Shown here one piece after another: positions 53,119-62,292 of a stretch of DNA of 64,000 nt (position 1 is its first letter; the number at the start of each line of letters is the position of its first letter). The notes under the pieces are model-generated. The model was given only the letters and a program-made list of their open reading frames with translations, was not told where the DNA came from and did no database searches. Origin of the DNA: Chryseobacterium aquaeductus (GTDB lineage Bacteria; Bacteroidota; Bacteroidia; Flavobacteriales; Weeksellaceae); NCBI RefSeq assembly GCF_905175375.1, contig NZ_CAJIMS010000001.1:1116001-1180000 (forward strand). Direction: 5' to 3'. Made by a program: the position numbers and the translations under genes.

Positions 53119-54648
53119 TTAATTATAACCTGGGTTTTGTTGAATATTAGGATTTGCATTGATCTCGTCCAATGGAATAGGAAGAGTAAATCTATAATCA
53201 CTAGCAGGTAATGTGAGAGGTAGATTCTGATTATCATCATCGTATTTATCTCTGTCTATACCAACACCAGCGGCTACACCCATTCTTTTTAAATCCAAAT
53301 AACGGTGTCCCTCAAGACTTAATTCTCTTCTTCTTTCTAATAGTATATCTGCATAGGCCTGTTGAGCAGAAGTATATGTAATTGCAGGAGCAACTCCAGT
53401 CTTAGATCTTTTAAGACGAACCTCTCTGACATTTGTTGCCGCTGTTGCTAAATTACCTTCATGTACAGCAACTTCAGCTAAGATAAAATACATTTCAGAT
53501 AATCTGAACATTTTAATATCATTTCTTAGTTGCATAGTTGCACTAGCTAAAGGAGGATTTTTACCAGGATATTTATTAATTACAATAACGTCATCTTCTC
53601 TCGGATTTGGACCATTAGGATAGAAAGGATCAAACTTACTTGTTGCATCTACAAACACATCACGTCTAATATCTCCACCAGGAATCTGGTTCTCGTAAAG
53701 AGAAAACAATTTTCTGCTCATATCAAAATTTACCGAGCCATTGATATCAGTGGAGTTGGTTGTCCACAAACCAGCTATGTTTGACCATGCACCGACCGCA
53801 CTATTAGGTCTGTATAAAGACCATAATATCTCTCCTCTAGTAGTATCTGTCCACATAGTTGAGTAACTTGCTGCAGTAGTTGGAAGAATTCCTGCAATTG
53901 CAGCAGTCGCATTGAGCTTAGCGTTTGCATCATCCCCTTTATAGTTATAATATCTTGCAGCAATAGCATTGATAGCACGCTTCTCCAAATAATGTTGTAA
54001 TTGAGTACCTGAACCAGCTGCTACACTTGTAGTAGTAAAATTAGTAAGTGCATACTGTAAATCCGATTCGATTAAAGCAAAAATCTCAGAATTTTTTACT
54101 CTTGGTAACTTAGTTCCGAAAATATCTGCAGGTTCCGTGCTTAGTGCCACACCCAATGCATTAGGATCTTTCATATTCGGAGAAAAATACGATTCCAAAG
54201 TAATATATGCATACGCTCTTAGCGCTCTTGCATGAACTAATACAGCAGTATATGTTGCTTGATTTGCAGCATTCAAACTATTATAATTAACCAATTTACT
54301 TCTATCTAAAAGAATGTTAACTTTATTAATTACATTATAATTGCTTACCCAGACACCCGATGCATCACCTGAAGTTGAATTTAAAACCCATCTATGAGTC
54401 AAAATATCACTTGTACTTACTCCTGCAGGGCCAAAACCTACTTCATCTGTAAAGACAGAAGTAAAGAAAATTTCATTTGACGGATCAACAGCAGGATAAA
54501 CGTTACCGTTAAGAAATAACTTCATATCATCTGCTGTCTTAAATGCAACAGCTGGATCATTAATTTCAAAATCCTGAACTATATCTAGCGCATCCTTACA
54601 AGATGTCATCACTAGAAAAACTGATAATATATAAAATATTTTTTTCAT
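53119..54648 (-). CDS. RagB/SusD family nutrient-uptake lipoprotein
   Basis: SusD-like lipoproteins form the lid of the SusC channel and bind substrate. The 509-residue product has lipobox MTSC (MKKIFYILSVFLVMTSCKDA), helical TPR-like N-terminal part, and the family C-terminal block RRRELSLEGHRYLDLKRMG with ASDYRFTLPIPLDEINANPN IQQNPGYN. Order SusC-SusD and 14-nt spacing are standard. The substrate is not shown by the sequence. Confidence 0.95.
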   Translation of the reverse strand: MKKIFYILSVFLVMTSCKDALDIVQDFEINDPAVAFKTADDMKLFLNGNVYPAVDPSNEIFFTSVFTDEVGFGPAGVSTSDILTHRWVLNSTSGDASGVWVSNYNVINKVNILLDRSKLVNYNSLNAANQATYTAVLVHARALRAYAYITLESYFSPNMKDPNALGVALSTEPADIFGTKLPRVKNSEIFALIESDLQYALTNFTTTSVAAGSGTQLQHYLEKRAINAIAARYYNYKGDDANAKLNATAAIAGILPTTAASYSTMWTDTTRGEILWSLYRPNSAVGAWSNIAGLWTTNSTDINGSVNFDMSRKLFSLYENQIPGGDIRRDVFVDATSKFDPFYPNGPNPREDDVIVINKYPGKNPPLASATMQLRNDIKMFRLSEMYFILAEVAVHEGNLATAATNVREVRLKRSKTGVAPAITYTSAQQAYADILLERRRELSLEGHRYLDLKRMGVAAGVGIDRDKYDDDNQNLPLTLPASDYRFTLPIPLDEINANPNIQQNPGYN

Positions 54649-54662
54649 TGTAATAATTTAAT

Positions 54663-57545
54663 TTAAAAATCAACTTTTACCCCTAATGTAAACATCCTTG
54701 GATTTGGATAAATACTTAAACTTGATCCTGTGATAGGTTCAGGGTCGAAACCTCTCCATTTTGTCCATGTATAAATGTTTTCAGCCTGCACATAAACTCT
54801 CATACCTGTAATAGGTAAGTCTCTTAACATACTTTTACTTAATTGATACCCAACGGTAACAGATCTTATTTTAAGAAATGAGGCATCTTTTATGAAGTAA
54901 TCTGAATCAGCCGTAAAGCCCCAGTTTGTTGCTCTTAAATTAGGAACATCACTATCCGTATTAGTTGGACTCCATGCATCTAACAAATCAGTTGACAGGT
55001 TAGCAGATCCTACTGCATTTGACCCTAGCCCTTCAGGGTTAGCTAACCAATATAGAGCATTATCAAACTTTTTAATTCCTTGTTGAAATGTAAATAATGC
55101 ATCAAGGAAGAAACCTTTGTATCCGCTTTCAAAACCAAAACTTCCCGCATATTTAGGAACTATACTTACATCCAAATACTGTGCATCACTTACATTCGGA
55201 TTTTCAGTAACACCACCGTCTTGTGTATAAAATAATAAATTACCATTACTCTTATTTACGCCTGCATATTTGTAAGCATACCACTCATACAACTGGTGTC
55301 CAGCGATTGTAGTAGTCGTTCCAGGTGCCGGATCTCCATTTGTAATAAATTCATTAATCCTGTTCTGATTATAAGCACCATTAGCGAAGATAGTTAATTT
55401 GGCACCTTCTTTATTAAGGATATTATAACGTAAACCAAGTTCAATACCCTTATTGGTCATCGTCCCATTGTTACCATTTATTCCATAAGTACCTGCAACA
55501 CCAGAAACAGGAATAGTACTGAATAGATTAGTTGTTTTCTTATTGTATACATCAAACGTACCTTCCAACTTATTACCTAATAAAGTAAAGTCTAATCCAA
55601 TGTTAGCCTGTGCTACATCTTCCCATTGCACTCTAGGGTTTCCATATCCAAAGCCTGAACCAAGAGCATTTCCGTAACCTGTAGGGGTAGTATACTGATC
55701 TCTTACGATACTAGTTGCTGTTAATAAAGGGTTTGCACCAGCTCCTGCAGCAATAATATTTTGGTTACCATTGGTACCGTATGATGCTCTTAGCTTAAGA
55801 ACACTGAATGTCGATCCTTCCATGAAGTTTTCCTGATCGATATTCCATCTACCAGCAACAGCCCAATAAGTGGCCCATTGATTATCTCCAACAAATCTAT
55901 AACTTGCATCTCTTCTTAAAGTTCCACTAAAACCATATTTTCCTGCATAATCATAGTTAGCATTTGCGAAATAAGCAAGTGTACCCGCAACGAGTCTTGA
56001 TGCACCTACAGATGGAAGAAAATTGGGATTTTGAAATGGAACATATCCTGTACCTGATCCTGGAACATAGGTTCTTGGATCAAGACCATTTTGAGTTCTA
56101 GAAGAAGTTCTGTAATGAACTTTGTTGTATTCCATACTAATCGTTGCATCTACGGTATGTTCGCCAGCCTGACCATTATATGACGCAGATACCACATTGT
56201 TGATGCTCAAATCTCTGGTTGTTGCCTGAGATTCACTCCCTGTAAATGCAGCCGTACCCTGAGTTGCTAGAGCCAAATAAGACCAAGGTGCCCTACCTGA
56301 AGTTCTTTCACCCTGTCTGTAATCTAAACCAAATTTATTATTTATACTAAAATTCTTGGTAAACTGATAAGATGCACCTAAGTTACCCGTAATTGAGATC
56401 TGATCAACAAAATTCGGGAGATTTCCCCTAGTTAATAGGTTTTCTAATACATAGATATTATTTCCGTTATTGAAATTGGTTCCAATCGTATTAAATAATT
56501 CCTGACCATTAGCATAAACGCCAGGAGCTAAATAAGGTAAACCTTGAAGAACTCCAAGAAGTGGGTTTTGGACAGAATTATTTCTAATTGCAGTGCTGGT
56601 CTCTTCGAATAATTCATTTCTTCTTGAGAAGGCAAGACCAATCTGTGAGTTTACAGTTAGTTTTTCGTCTTTTGATCTAGCTTGAATGTTTGATCTTGCA
56701 GTAAATCTCTTGAAATCAGTTGTTGGTACCGCTCCACCTTGTTCCATATAACCAAAAGAACTATAAGAACTTACATTACCTCCACCAGAAGAAATTGCTA
56801 CATCATGAGATTGAAACATTTCAGGCTTAAAGAATACTTTCTTCCAATCTGTATCAACACCCGCTGCCTGACCCCTCAATGCTATATCATAAGCATTAGG
56901 AGTTGCTGGATTAGTACTTGGAGTTAATCCATAAGCTCTCATAATTTCCAAATACTCATTGGTATTTGAAAGATTATATTTATCAAGAGGTCTTAAAGAC
57001 AAACCAGTCATACCAGTATAGCTCACTTTAAGAGCACTGTTAAACTTACCTCTTTTTGTTCTTATAACAACTACACCATTTGCTCCTCTATTTCCATAGA
57101 TAGCAGTTGCAGCAGCATCCTTAAGAACCGTCATTGATTCGATATCGTTAGGATTTAAGTTTCTGTACTCAGATGCGTTAGATGGTACATCATCAATTAC
57201 AATTAAGGCATCTGTATTACCATTAATTGAACTCGTTCCTCTAATTAGCAAACTGAATTTAGCAGATCCCGGACTTCCTGATCCTCCATTCATAATAACA
57301 CCAGGAGCAGAACCCTGCAATGCAGTCAATACATTCGCATTTGGTCTATTCTCAAGAAAAACATCACTTACAGTATTAGAAGCAACTGTCGAATTCTTTT
57401 TTGTAATAGTTTTTGAATACCCTAGTACAACAACTTCTTCAATTTCTTCTGTCTTTACATCAATAGTGTCAGTTTTTTGAGCAAAAGCCAGCTGTCCTGT
57501 AAAGAAAAGCACACCAGCCGTTAACACACGTAATTTAACATTCAT
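54663..57545 (-). CDS. SusC/RagA family TonB-linked outer-membrane transporter, short form
   Basis: It is a TonB-dependent channel. The start was placed at ATG 57545 (MNVKLRVLTAGVLFFTGQLA, signal peptide), giving 960 residues. After the signal comes EEIEEVVVLGYSKTITKKNS (TonB-box/SusC signature) and the plug (GVIMNGGSGSPGSAKFSLLI RGTSS..., YGNRGANGVVVIRTKRGK). The usual carboxypeptidase-regulatory-like N-terminal domain is missing. The barrel ends YPNPRMFTLGVKVDF with the expected aromatic residue. It leads the three-gene operon. Confidence 0.94.
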   Translation of the reverse strand: MNVKLRVLTAGVLFFTGQLAFAQKTDTIDVKTEEIEEVVVLGYSKTITKKNSTVASNTVSDVFLENRPNANVLTALQGSAPGVIMNGGSGSPGSAKFSLLIRGTSSINGNTDALIVIDDVPSNASEYRNLNPNDIESMTVLKDAAATAIYGNRGANGVVVIRTKRGKFNSALKVSYTGMTGLSLRPLDKYNLSNTNEYLEIMRAYGLTPSTNPATPNAYDIALRGQAAGVDTDWKKVFFKPEMFQSHDVAISSGGGNVSSYSSFGYMEQGGAVPTTDFKRFTARSNIQARSKDEKLTVNSQIGLAFSRRNELFEETSTAIRNNSVQNPLLGVLQGLPYLAPGVYANGQELFNTIGTNFNNGNNIYVLENLLTRGNLPNFVDQISITGNLGASYQFTKNFSINNKFGLDYRQGERTSGRAPWSYLALATQGTAAFTGSESQATTRDLSINNVVSASYNGQAGEHTVDATISMEYNKVHYRTSSRTQNGLDPRTYVPGSGTGYVPFQNPNFLPSVGASRLVAGTLAYFANANYDYAGKYGFSGTLRRDASYRFVGDNQWATYWAVAGRWNIDQENFMEGSTFSVLKLRASYGTNGNQNIIAAGAGANPLLTATSIVRDQYTTPTGYGNALGSGFGYGNPRVQWEDVAQANIGLDFTLLGNKLEGTFDVYNKKTTNLFSTIPVSGVAGTYGINGNNGTMTNKGIELGLRYNILNKEGAKLTIFANGAYNQNRINEFITNGDPAPGTTTTIAGHQLYEWYAYKYAGVNKSNGNLLFYTQDGGVTENPNVSDAQYLDVSIVPKYAGSFGFESGYKGFFLDALFTFQQGIKKFDNALYWLANPEGLGSNAVGSANLSTDLLDAWSPTNTDSDVPNLRATNWGFTADSDYFIKDASFLKIRSVTVGYQLSKSMLRDLPITGMRVYVQAENIYTWTKWRGFDPEPITGSSLSIYPNPRMFTLGVKVDF

Positions 57546-57572
57546 ATTAACAAATTTTAATATTATTTCGTG

Positions 57573-57604
57573 CAAATATGTTAATAATTATTAAAACCTC
57601 CAAA
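57573..57604 (-). promoter_or_regulatory. Promoter of the SusC operon
   Basis: TTTG (57604-57601), 20 nt, then CATATTTG (57580-57573), one mismatch to TAnnTTTG. It lies 27 nt upstream of the SusC start and back-to-back with the subtilase promoter. Confidence 0.5.
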
Positions 57605-57652
57605 TTTTTTAACTTTTATTTTACAATTAATTATATAGTAACAGATTTTACA

Positions 57653-57660
57653 TATATTTG
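57653..57660 (+). promoter_or_regulatory. -7 element of the subtilase gene
   Basis: TATATTTG, 17 nt before the ATG at 57678. No good -33 motif was seen. It shares the 132-nt gap with the SusC promoter. Confidence 0.4.
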
Positions 57661-57677
57661 TACAAATTATACTTAAA

Positions 57678-59594
57678 ATGAAAAAATATACTTTTTTTCT
57701 ATGTTTTTCACTTTTATTACCCGTTGTTTCTAACGCGCAGACAGTTGAAGAGAAAAAAAACATAGCTACATATTCGAATAAACAAGCAAATTCAAAATTA
57801 GCTGAAATTTTAAAAACGGAAGATTTAGAAAGAAAAATCAGATTACAAAACTTTATAAATCAAAATCCGTCATTCCAAATTACTAAGAGAATTGGAATTA
57901 TTGGAATCGAAGAACTTTTAGACGTGTTGCCAAATGGTGAAAAGATATTTGCAAGAACTACAAATGCTGGTTCTGCTACCACTTCAAGAGCCACTGCTTT
58001 GTATAACGGAGGAAGTTTGGGAATTAATATTCAAGGTCAAAATATGACTGCAGGGGTTTGGGACGGAGGAAATGCAAGAAGTACCCATCAAGAATTCATG
58101 GTAGGAAGCACTAGTAAAATAACACTTGGTGACGGTACAAATTTCCAGCCACATCCGACACACGTTGCAGGAACAATTGCAGCAAAAGGTGTATTTCCTG
58201 ACGTGAGAGGCATCGCTTTCAATTCATCAATCCTCTCATACAATTGGGATTCTGATTTAACTGAAATGTTAGATCAGGCATCAAATGGATTATTAGTTTC
58301 TAATCATTCTTATGGAATAGGACAGCTTAGCAGTCTATGGTTTTACGGAGCCTATGATTCCAGAGCTAAGGAAATGGACAATATCTGCTATAATAATCCA
58401 TATTATCTTCCAGTTATAGCAGCTGGTAATGACCGTAATGCAACCGTAGCTCCAGGCTCAGTTCAGATTAATACTAAGGAGGGATACGATATGATTTTTG
58501 GGCATGCAAATGCCAAAAATATAATTACAGTAGCTGCAGTTAACCAAGTGACTACTTATACAGATCCTTCAAGCGTTGTTATGTCTTCATTTAGCAGTTG
58601 GGGACCTTCAGATGACGGTAGAATAAAACCAGATATCTCAATGAAAGGAGTAAATGTATTATCTACAGTATCATCATCTGATACAGCTTTAGGATATATG
58701 TCTGGTACTTCAATGGCGGCACCAGGAGTAACCGGAGTTGTTCTTTTGCTTCAGCAATATTACAATCAACTTTACGGTAACTTTATGAGATCTGCAACAG
58801 TTAAAGGATTAATTCTCCACACGGCTGATGAAGCAGGATTTACTGTTGGACCCGATTATTCTTTTGGATGGGGTTTAATAAATGCACAAAAGGGTGCAAT
58901 GACAATTCGTGATAAAAATTCTACTACAAATAATAAAAGTGTTATAGAAGAACTTACATTATTTAATACTGCCACTTACACTAAAACTATCACTGCTAGT
59001 GGAACAAACCCATTGAAAATTTCAATTGCATGGACTGATCCGCAAGCACCAACAAGCAATAACGGAACAGTGGATCCAAGTACTAAATATTTAGTAAATG
59101 ATTTAGATATAAAAGTTTCTAAAAATGGAGTTAATTATTTTCCTTGGAAACTTCAGGGGATGTCTAATACTTCTGGAGCTGCTACAAACGTAGGAACAAA
59201 TGATGTTGACAATTTTGAAAGAGTAGATATCAACAACCCTTCAGGAACTTACACTATTACTGTCACTCATAAAGGAACTTTATCTGGTGGTAGCCAAAAC
59301 TTTAGTTTGATTGCTACATCAGATAATCTTGCAACTCTCTCCACAAATGAAGTAATTAATGCTAATGACAGTAAAGTCGAATTTTATCCTAACCCAGCAA
59401 AACATTACATTCAAATTAATGAGAAAGATAGAGACTTGCTAATTAATATTTATGATATTTCTGGAAAATTAGTATTAACTTCTAAATTAGTTGACAATAG
59501 AATTAGCATAAGTCAATTAGTGAAAGGAAATTACATCGCTAATTTTATCAATAAAAAAGGTGAAATTAAAAGCTTTAAATTTATAAAAGAATAA
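57678..59594 (+). CDS. Secreted S8 (subtilisin-like) protease with T9SS sorting domain
   Basis: The 638-residue product has a signal peptide (MKKYTFFLCFSLLLPVVSNA) and a catalytic domain with Asp129 (AGVWDGGN), His162 (HPTHVAGTIAA) and Ser345 (GTSMAAPG), with oxyanion Asn251 (AAGND). A beta domain follows at about 405-555. The C-terminus is a T9SS type A sorting domain: VEFYPNPAKHYIQIN, NIYDISGKLVL and KGNYIANFINKKGEIKSF. The enzyme is therefore secreted and likely surface-attached or released. It diverges from the SusCD operon, which suggests that it feeds peptides to it. Confidence 0.94.
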   Translation: MKKYTFFLCFSLLLPVVSNAQTVEEKKNIATYSNKQANSKLAEILKTEDLERKIRLQNFINQNPSFQITKRIGIIGIEELLDVLPNGEKIFARTTNAGSATTSRATALYNGGSLGINIQGQNMTAGVWDGGNARSTHQEFMVGSTSKITLGDGTNFQPHPTHVAGTIAAKGVFPDVRGIAFNSSILSYNWDSDLTEMLDQASNGLLVSNHSYGIGQLSSLWFYGAYDSRAKEMDNICYNNPYYLPVIAAGNDRNATVAPGSVQINTKEGYDMIFGHANAKNIITVAAVNQVTTYTDPSSVVMSSFSSWGPSDDGRIKPDISMKGVNVLSTVSSSDTALGYMSGTSMAAPGVTGVVLLLQQYYNQLYGNFMRSATVKGLILHTADEAGFTVGPDYSFGWGLINAQKGAMTIRDKNSTTNNKSVIEELTLFNTATYTKTITASGTNPLKISIAWTDPQAPTSNNGTVDPSTKYLVNDLDIKVSKNGVNYFPWKLQGMSNTSGAATNVGTNDVDNFERVDINNPSGTYTITVTHKGTLSGGSQNFSLIATSDNLATLSTNEVINANDSKVEFYPNPAKHYIQINEKDRDLLINIYDISGKLVLTSKLVDNRISISQLVKGNYIANFINKKGEIKSFKFIKE

Positions 59595-59608
59595 AAAAAT
59601 AATTTTTC

Positions 59609-59648
59609 AAAAAAAGAGTTTTTTACAATTAGAAACTCTTTTTTTTAT
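59609..59648 (+). terminator. Terminator of the subtilase gene
   Basis: AAAAAGAGTTT/AAACTCTTTTTT stem (59611-59621, 59633-59644) with a T run, 16 nt after the stop. Confidence 0.85.
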
Positions 59649-59775
59649 AACTGTAAATGATAGTGCTGATGTAAACCCGATACAAGAATTTAAGATCCAT
59701 ATGCAGGAACAAAACTCATTAAATAACACAGCCATATTTACAAAAAAGGTAGTATCTCATTAACTGTGTAAGTTG

Positions 59776-59836
59776 AAAAGTTATTCTGAAAAATTTTGAG
59801 CCCTCAAAGCTCAAAAAATTTTTCAGAATAACTTTT
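59776..59836. repeat. Long hairpin inside the left end of the insertion sequence
   Basis: A 26-nt arm (59776-59801, AAAAGTTATTCTGAAAAATT then TTGAGC) is matched by a 28-nt arm (59809-59836) with a two-base bulge and a 7-nt loop CCTCAAA. It lies between the inverted end and the transposase start (59860) and could block read-through transcription or translation from outside promoters. Confidence 0.8.
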
Positions 59837-59859
59837 TACTATTTTTAACCTATATAGTT

Positions 59860-61062
59860 ATGATCGACAAAGAAGAATTATTAAACAACAAGGATTTTTA
59901 TAAGTCCTTTAAGAACGGGGAAGATTTGACCTCATTCTTTAAAGAACTGCATAAAAAGGCAGTAGAACACATGCTTGATGCTGAACTGGACAGCCATCTG
60001 GATAATTCAAAACATGAAAAGACTGCTAACGGAAATTATCGAAACGGTCACGGAACCAAAAAGATAAAATCCTCTTTTGGTGAATCTGAAATTAAAGTAC
60101 CCAGAGACAGAGAAGGCAGTTTTGAACCGGTTTTAGTTCCCAAAAGGCACAACATTATTGATGGTTTGGAAAACATCATTATCTCATTATATGCCAAGGG
60201 AATGAGCGTGTCAGACATTGAGGAACAAATCCGTGAAATGTATGATTTTGATGTTTCTACCTCCACCATCTCACGAATAACCAGCGCGGTTGCCAGTGAA
60301 GTTGTGGCTTGGCAGAACCGACCATTAGACGATCTGTATCTGATTGTTTGGATGGACGGAATCGTTTTTAAAGTGAGAGAAAACTCAAAAGTCATCAATA
60401 AAACGGTCTATCTTGCAGTGGGCTTAAATCGGGAAGGTAAAAAAGATGTGCTTGGGATGTGGCTTAGAAAGAACGAAAGCTCAAGCTTTTGGATGAGTGT
60501 TCTAACCGATTTGAAAGCCCGTGGTGTTGAGGATATTCTCATCACGGCAACCGATAATCTGAACGGATTTACCCAGACCATCCGCTCTGTTTTTCCTGAA
60601 TCCAAAACCCAGATCTGTGTCGTTCATCAAATCAGAAATGCCTGTAAATATGTTGTCTGGAAGGACAGAAAAGAATTCTCTGCCGACATGAAACACATTT
60701 ATACCGCTCCCACAAAAGACGCTGCAAAGGCTGCTTTGGATGATTTTGCCACAAAAAGGGAAAGCAAATATTTATACGCTATTCAATCCTGGAGAAACAA
60801 CTGGGATGAACTCACCGTATTTTTTGAGTTTCCTTTAGAAATCCGAAAAATCATTTACACCACCAATTTAATTGAAAATCTCAATGGGAAGATTAGAAAA
60901 TACACCAAAAACAAAATGTCTTTTCCTACCGATGATGCCGTTTTAAAATCGGTTTACCTTGCTTTAAAAGAATCTACTAAAAAGTGGACGATGCCAATCC
61001 AAAATTGGGGATTGGTTTTAAATCAATTTATGCTTATTTTTGAAAAAAGGCTCAGATTATAA
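59860..61062 (+). CDS. IS256-family transposase
   Basis: The DDE transposase cuts and joins the element. The 400-residue product ([20 protein letters not shown]) has the N-terminal [20 protein letters not shown] region and the catalytic acids Asp166 (VWMDGIVF), Asp232 (ATDNLNG) and Glu339 ([14 protein letters not shown]), plus the family [13 protein letters not shown] motif. The frame is complete. It is likely functional. Confidence 0.95.
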   Translation: MIDKEELLNNKDFYKSFKNGEDLTSFFKELHKKAVEHMLDAELDSHLDNSKHEKTANGNYRNGHGTKKIKSSFGESEIKVPRDREGSFEPVLVPKRHNIIDGLENIIISLYAKGMSVSDIEEQIREMYDFDVSTSTISRITSAVASEVVAWQNRPLDDLYLIVWMDGIVFKVRENSKVINKTVYLAVGLNREGKKDVLGMWLRKNESSSFWMSVLTDLKARGVEDILITATDNLNGFTQTIRSVFPESKTQICVVHQIRNACKYVVWKDRKEFSADMKHIYTAPTKDAAKAALDDFATKRESKYLYAIQSWRNNWDELTVFFEFPLEIRKIIYTTNLIENLNGKIRKYTKNKMSFPTDDAVLKSVYLALKESTKKWTMPIQNWGLVLNQFMLIFEKRLRL

Positions 61063-61377
61063 AATCTAAGCCCTGACTTTTCAAATTACACACTTTTTGG
61101 GATAGTGTCTGAAAAGACTTTCAATTCTATGGACAACAATTATTAGTTTTATCTAGAATCGAATAATATTTGCTTGTAAGACTTTAAATTTAGAATGGAG
61201 TTCTTCGTAAATAATTAATTAAGGAACATTTATAATTCTTTTTACTTTACTTTACGCAAAAAATCATAAATAGAGTTTTGAATTATATTTATAATGTTAA
61301 ATTTAATTACTAAATATTTGCTTTTGGAGACCGATTATATTGTATATATTAGTAACTTTACAATTAGATTATTAGTA

Positions 61378-62070
61378 ATGAAAAATATAAATATCTTCGT
61401 AATATTGTTATCATTTCAGCTATCTGCACAACAAATGACAGCATTATCGTACAGTGGTGGTCAACTATCAACAGGTAGTACACTATTTAAAGTAGATTCT
61501 CCGAGTTCAAAAAGAGGATTATCATATGACGAAATCCAAGGAACTCCCTATTTAAACAAAACATATTTTCAAGCAAGTTTTATTATTTCTGATAAAGTTG
61601 ACGCTGAAACGGCACTTGCACGCTACAACGCATACTCGGATAACATAGAATTCAAAAGAGGAGATGAAGTTTTGACTCTCCTATCTGACAATCCTTTTAC
61701 AAGAGTTGAGTTTCGTGATCTAAATCAAATTTTAGTAAAATTAAATACTGACGGAGATTTACAAGGATATTTTTTTGAGATTGTAAGAGGCAAAAATTCT
61801 CTATATAAAAAAGTTAAAGCTAAATTCAATGATTTCGTTCCTGCAGCAAATTCTTACTCGATGGATAGACCTGCTAATTTTAATATATTAAATCCAACTT
61901 ATTATATAAAGACAGAAAAAGACTTTATAAAACGTCCAAACAATAAAAGAGAAATTATTGATAAGTTTCCTGATAAAAGAGAAGTATTAAACATTTTTTT
62001 TAAAGAAAACAAAATACGGTTTGATAAAGAAGAAGATCTGGAAAAACTAGTAACTTTTCTAAATCAATAA
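61378..62070 (+). CDS. Exported protein of unknown function
   Basis: The start was placed at ATG 61378 (MKNINIFVILLSFQLSAQQM, signal peptide), giving 230 residues; the frame is open from 61294 but lacks a signal there. The mature part is mixed alpha/beta (ADPETALARYNAYS-like segment; EVLTLLSDNPFTRVEF; LKLNTDGDLQGYFFEIVRGK in variant form) and ends with a Lys/Asp-rich helical part (DKFPDKREVLNIFFKENKIR). I do not recognise the family. The stretch 61110-61377 upstream of it shows no other gene; it carries only a weak TAACTTTA -7-like motif. Confidence 0.75.
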   Translation: MKNINIFVILLSFQLSAQQMTALSYSGGQLSTGSTLFKVDSPSSKRGLSYDEIQGTPYLNKTYFQASFIISDKVDAETALARYNAYSDNIEFKRGDEVLTLLSDNPFTRVEFRDLNQILVKLNTDGDLQGYFFEIVRGKNSLYKKVKAKFNDFVPAANSYSMDRPANFNILNPTYYIKTEKDFIKRPNNKREIIDKFPDKREVLNIFFKENKIRFDKEEDLEKLVTFLNQ

Positions 62071-62241
62071 ATTAAATAATTAAAGTTTGAACAAACTTAG
62101 TGATTCCATATGAAGCTAAATTATGATATATACAATATCTTTAGATTTCTACGGAAATTCCAGATTTGACGTATATAATGAAGTGATCTTTATTTTTTAT
62201 TATTGAAAATCATTAAAAAAAAGAAAGGGTTGCAGAAAACA

Positions 62242-62274
62242 AAAACTGCCCGCATCAAAGATACGGGCAGTTTT
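62242..62274 (-). terminator. Terminator of infB
   Basis: AAAACTGCCCG/CGGGCAGTTTT (62242-62252, 62264-62274), 19 nt after the infB stop on the minus strand, with T residues beyond. The arms are GC-rich. Confidence 0.85.
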
Positions 62275-62292
62275 AATATATATAACTGAATA

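Larger units (their letters stand above)
59748..61109. mobile_element. IS256-family insertion sequence with imperfect 34-bp inverted ends
   Basis: The left end GGTAGTATCTCATTAACTGT (59748) matches the reverse complement of the right end (GACACTATCCCAAAAAGTGT, from 61109) in about 26 of 34 positions, both running to TTGAAAAGT. One transposase gene lies between. The element is about 1.36 kb. No clean 8-bp target duplication is seen at these boundaries (ACAAAAAA versus TGAAAAGA), so the ends may be shifted or the copy is old. It lies downstream of the subtilase gene and disrupts no evident gene. Confidence 0.85.

Noticed and set aside
60048..60398. 116-codon minus-strand frame inside the transposase gene
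   Set aside because: Antisense shadow of the transposase coding sequence.
59740..61118. Target-site duplication of the insertion sequence
   Set aside because: The flanking 8-mers ACAAAAAA and TGAAAAGA agree at only five positions in A-rich sequence.
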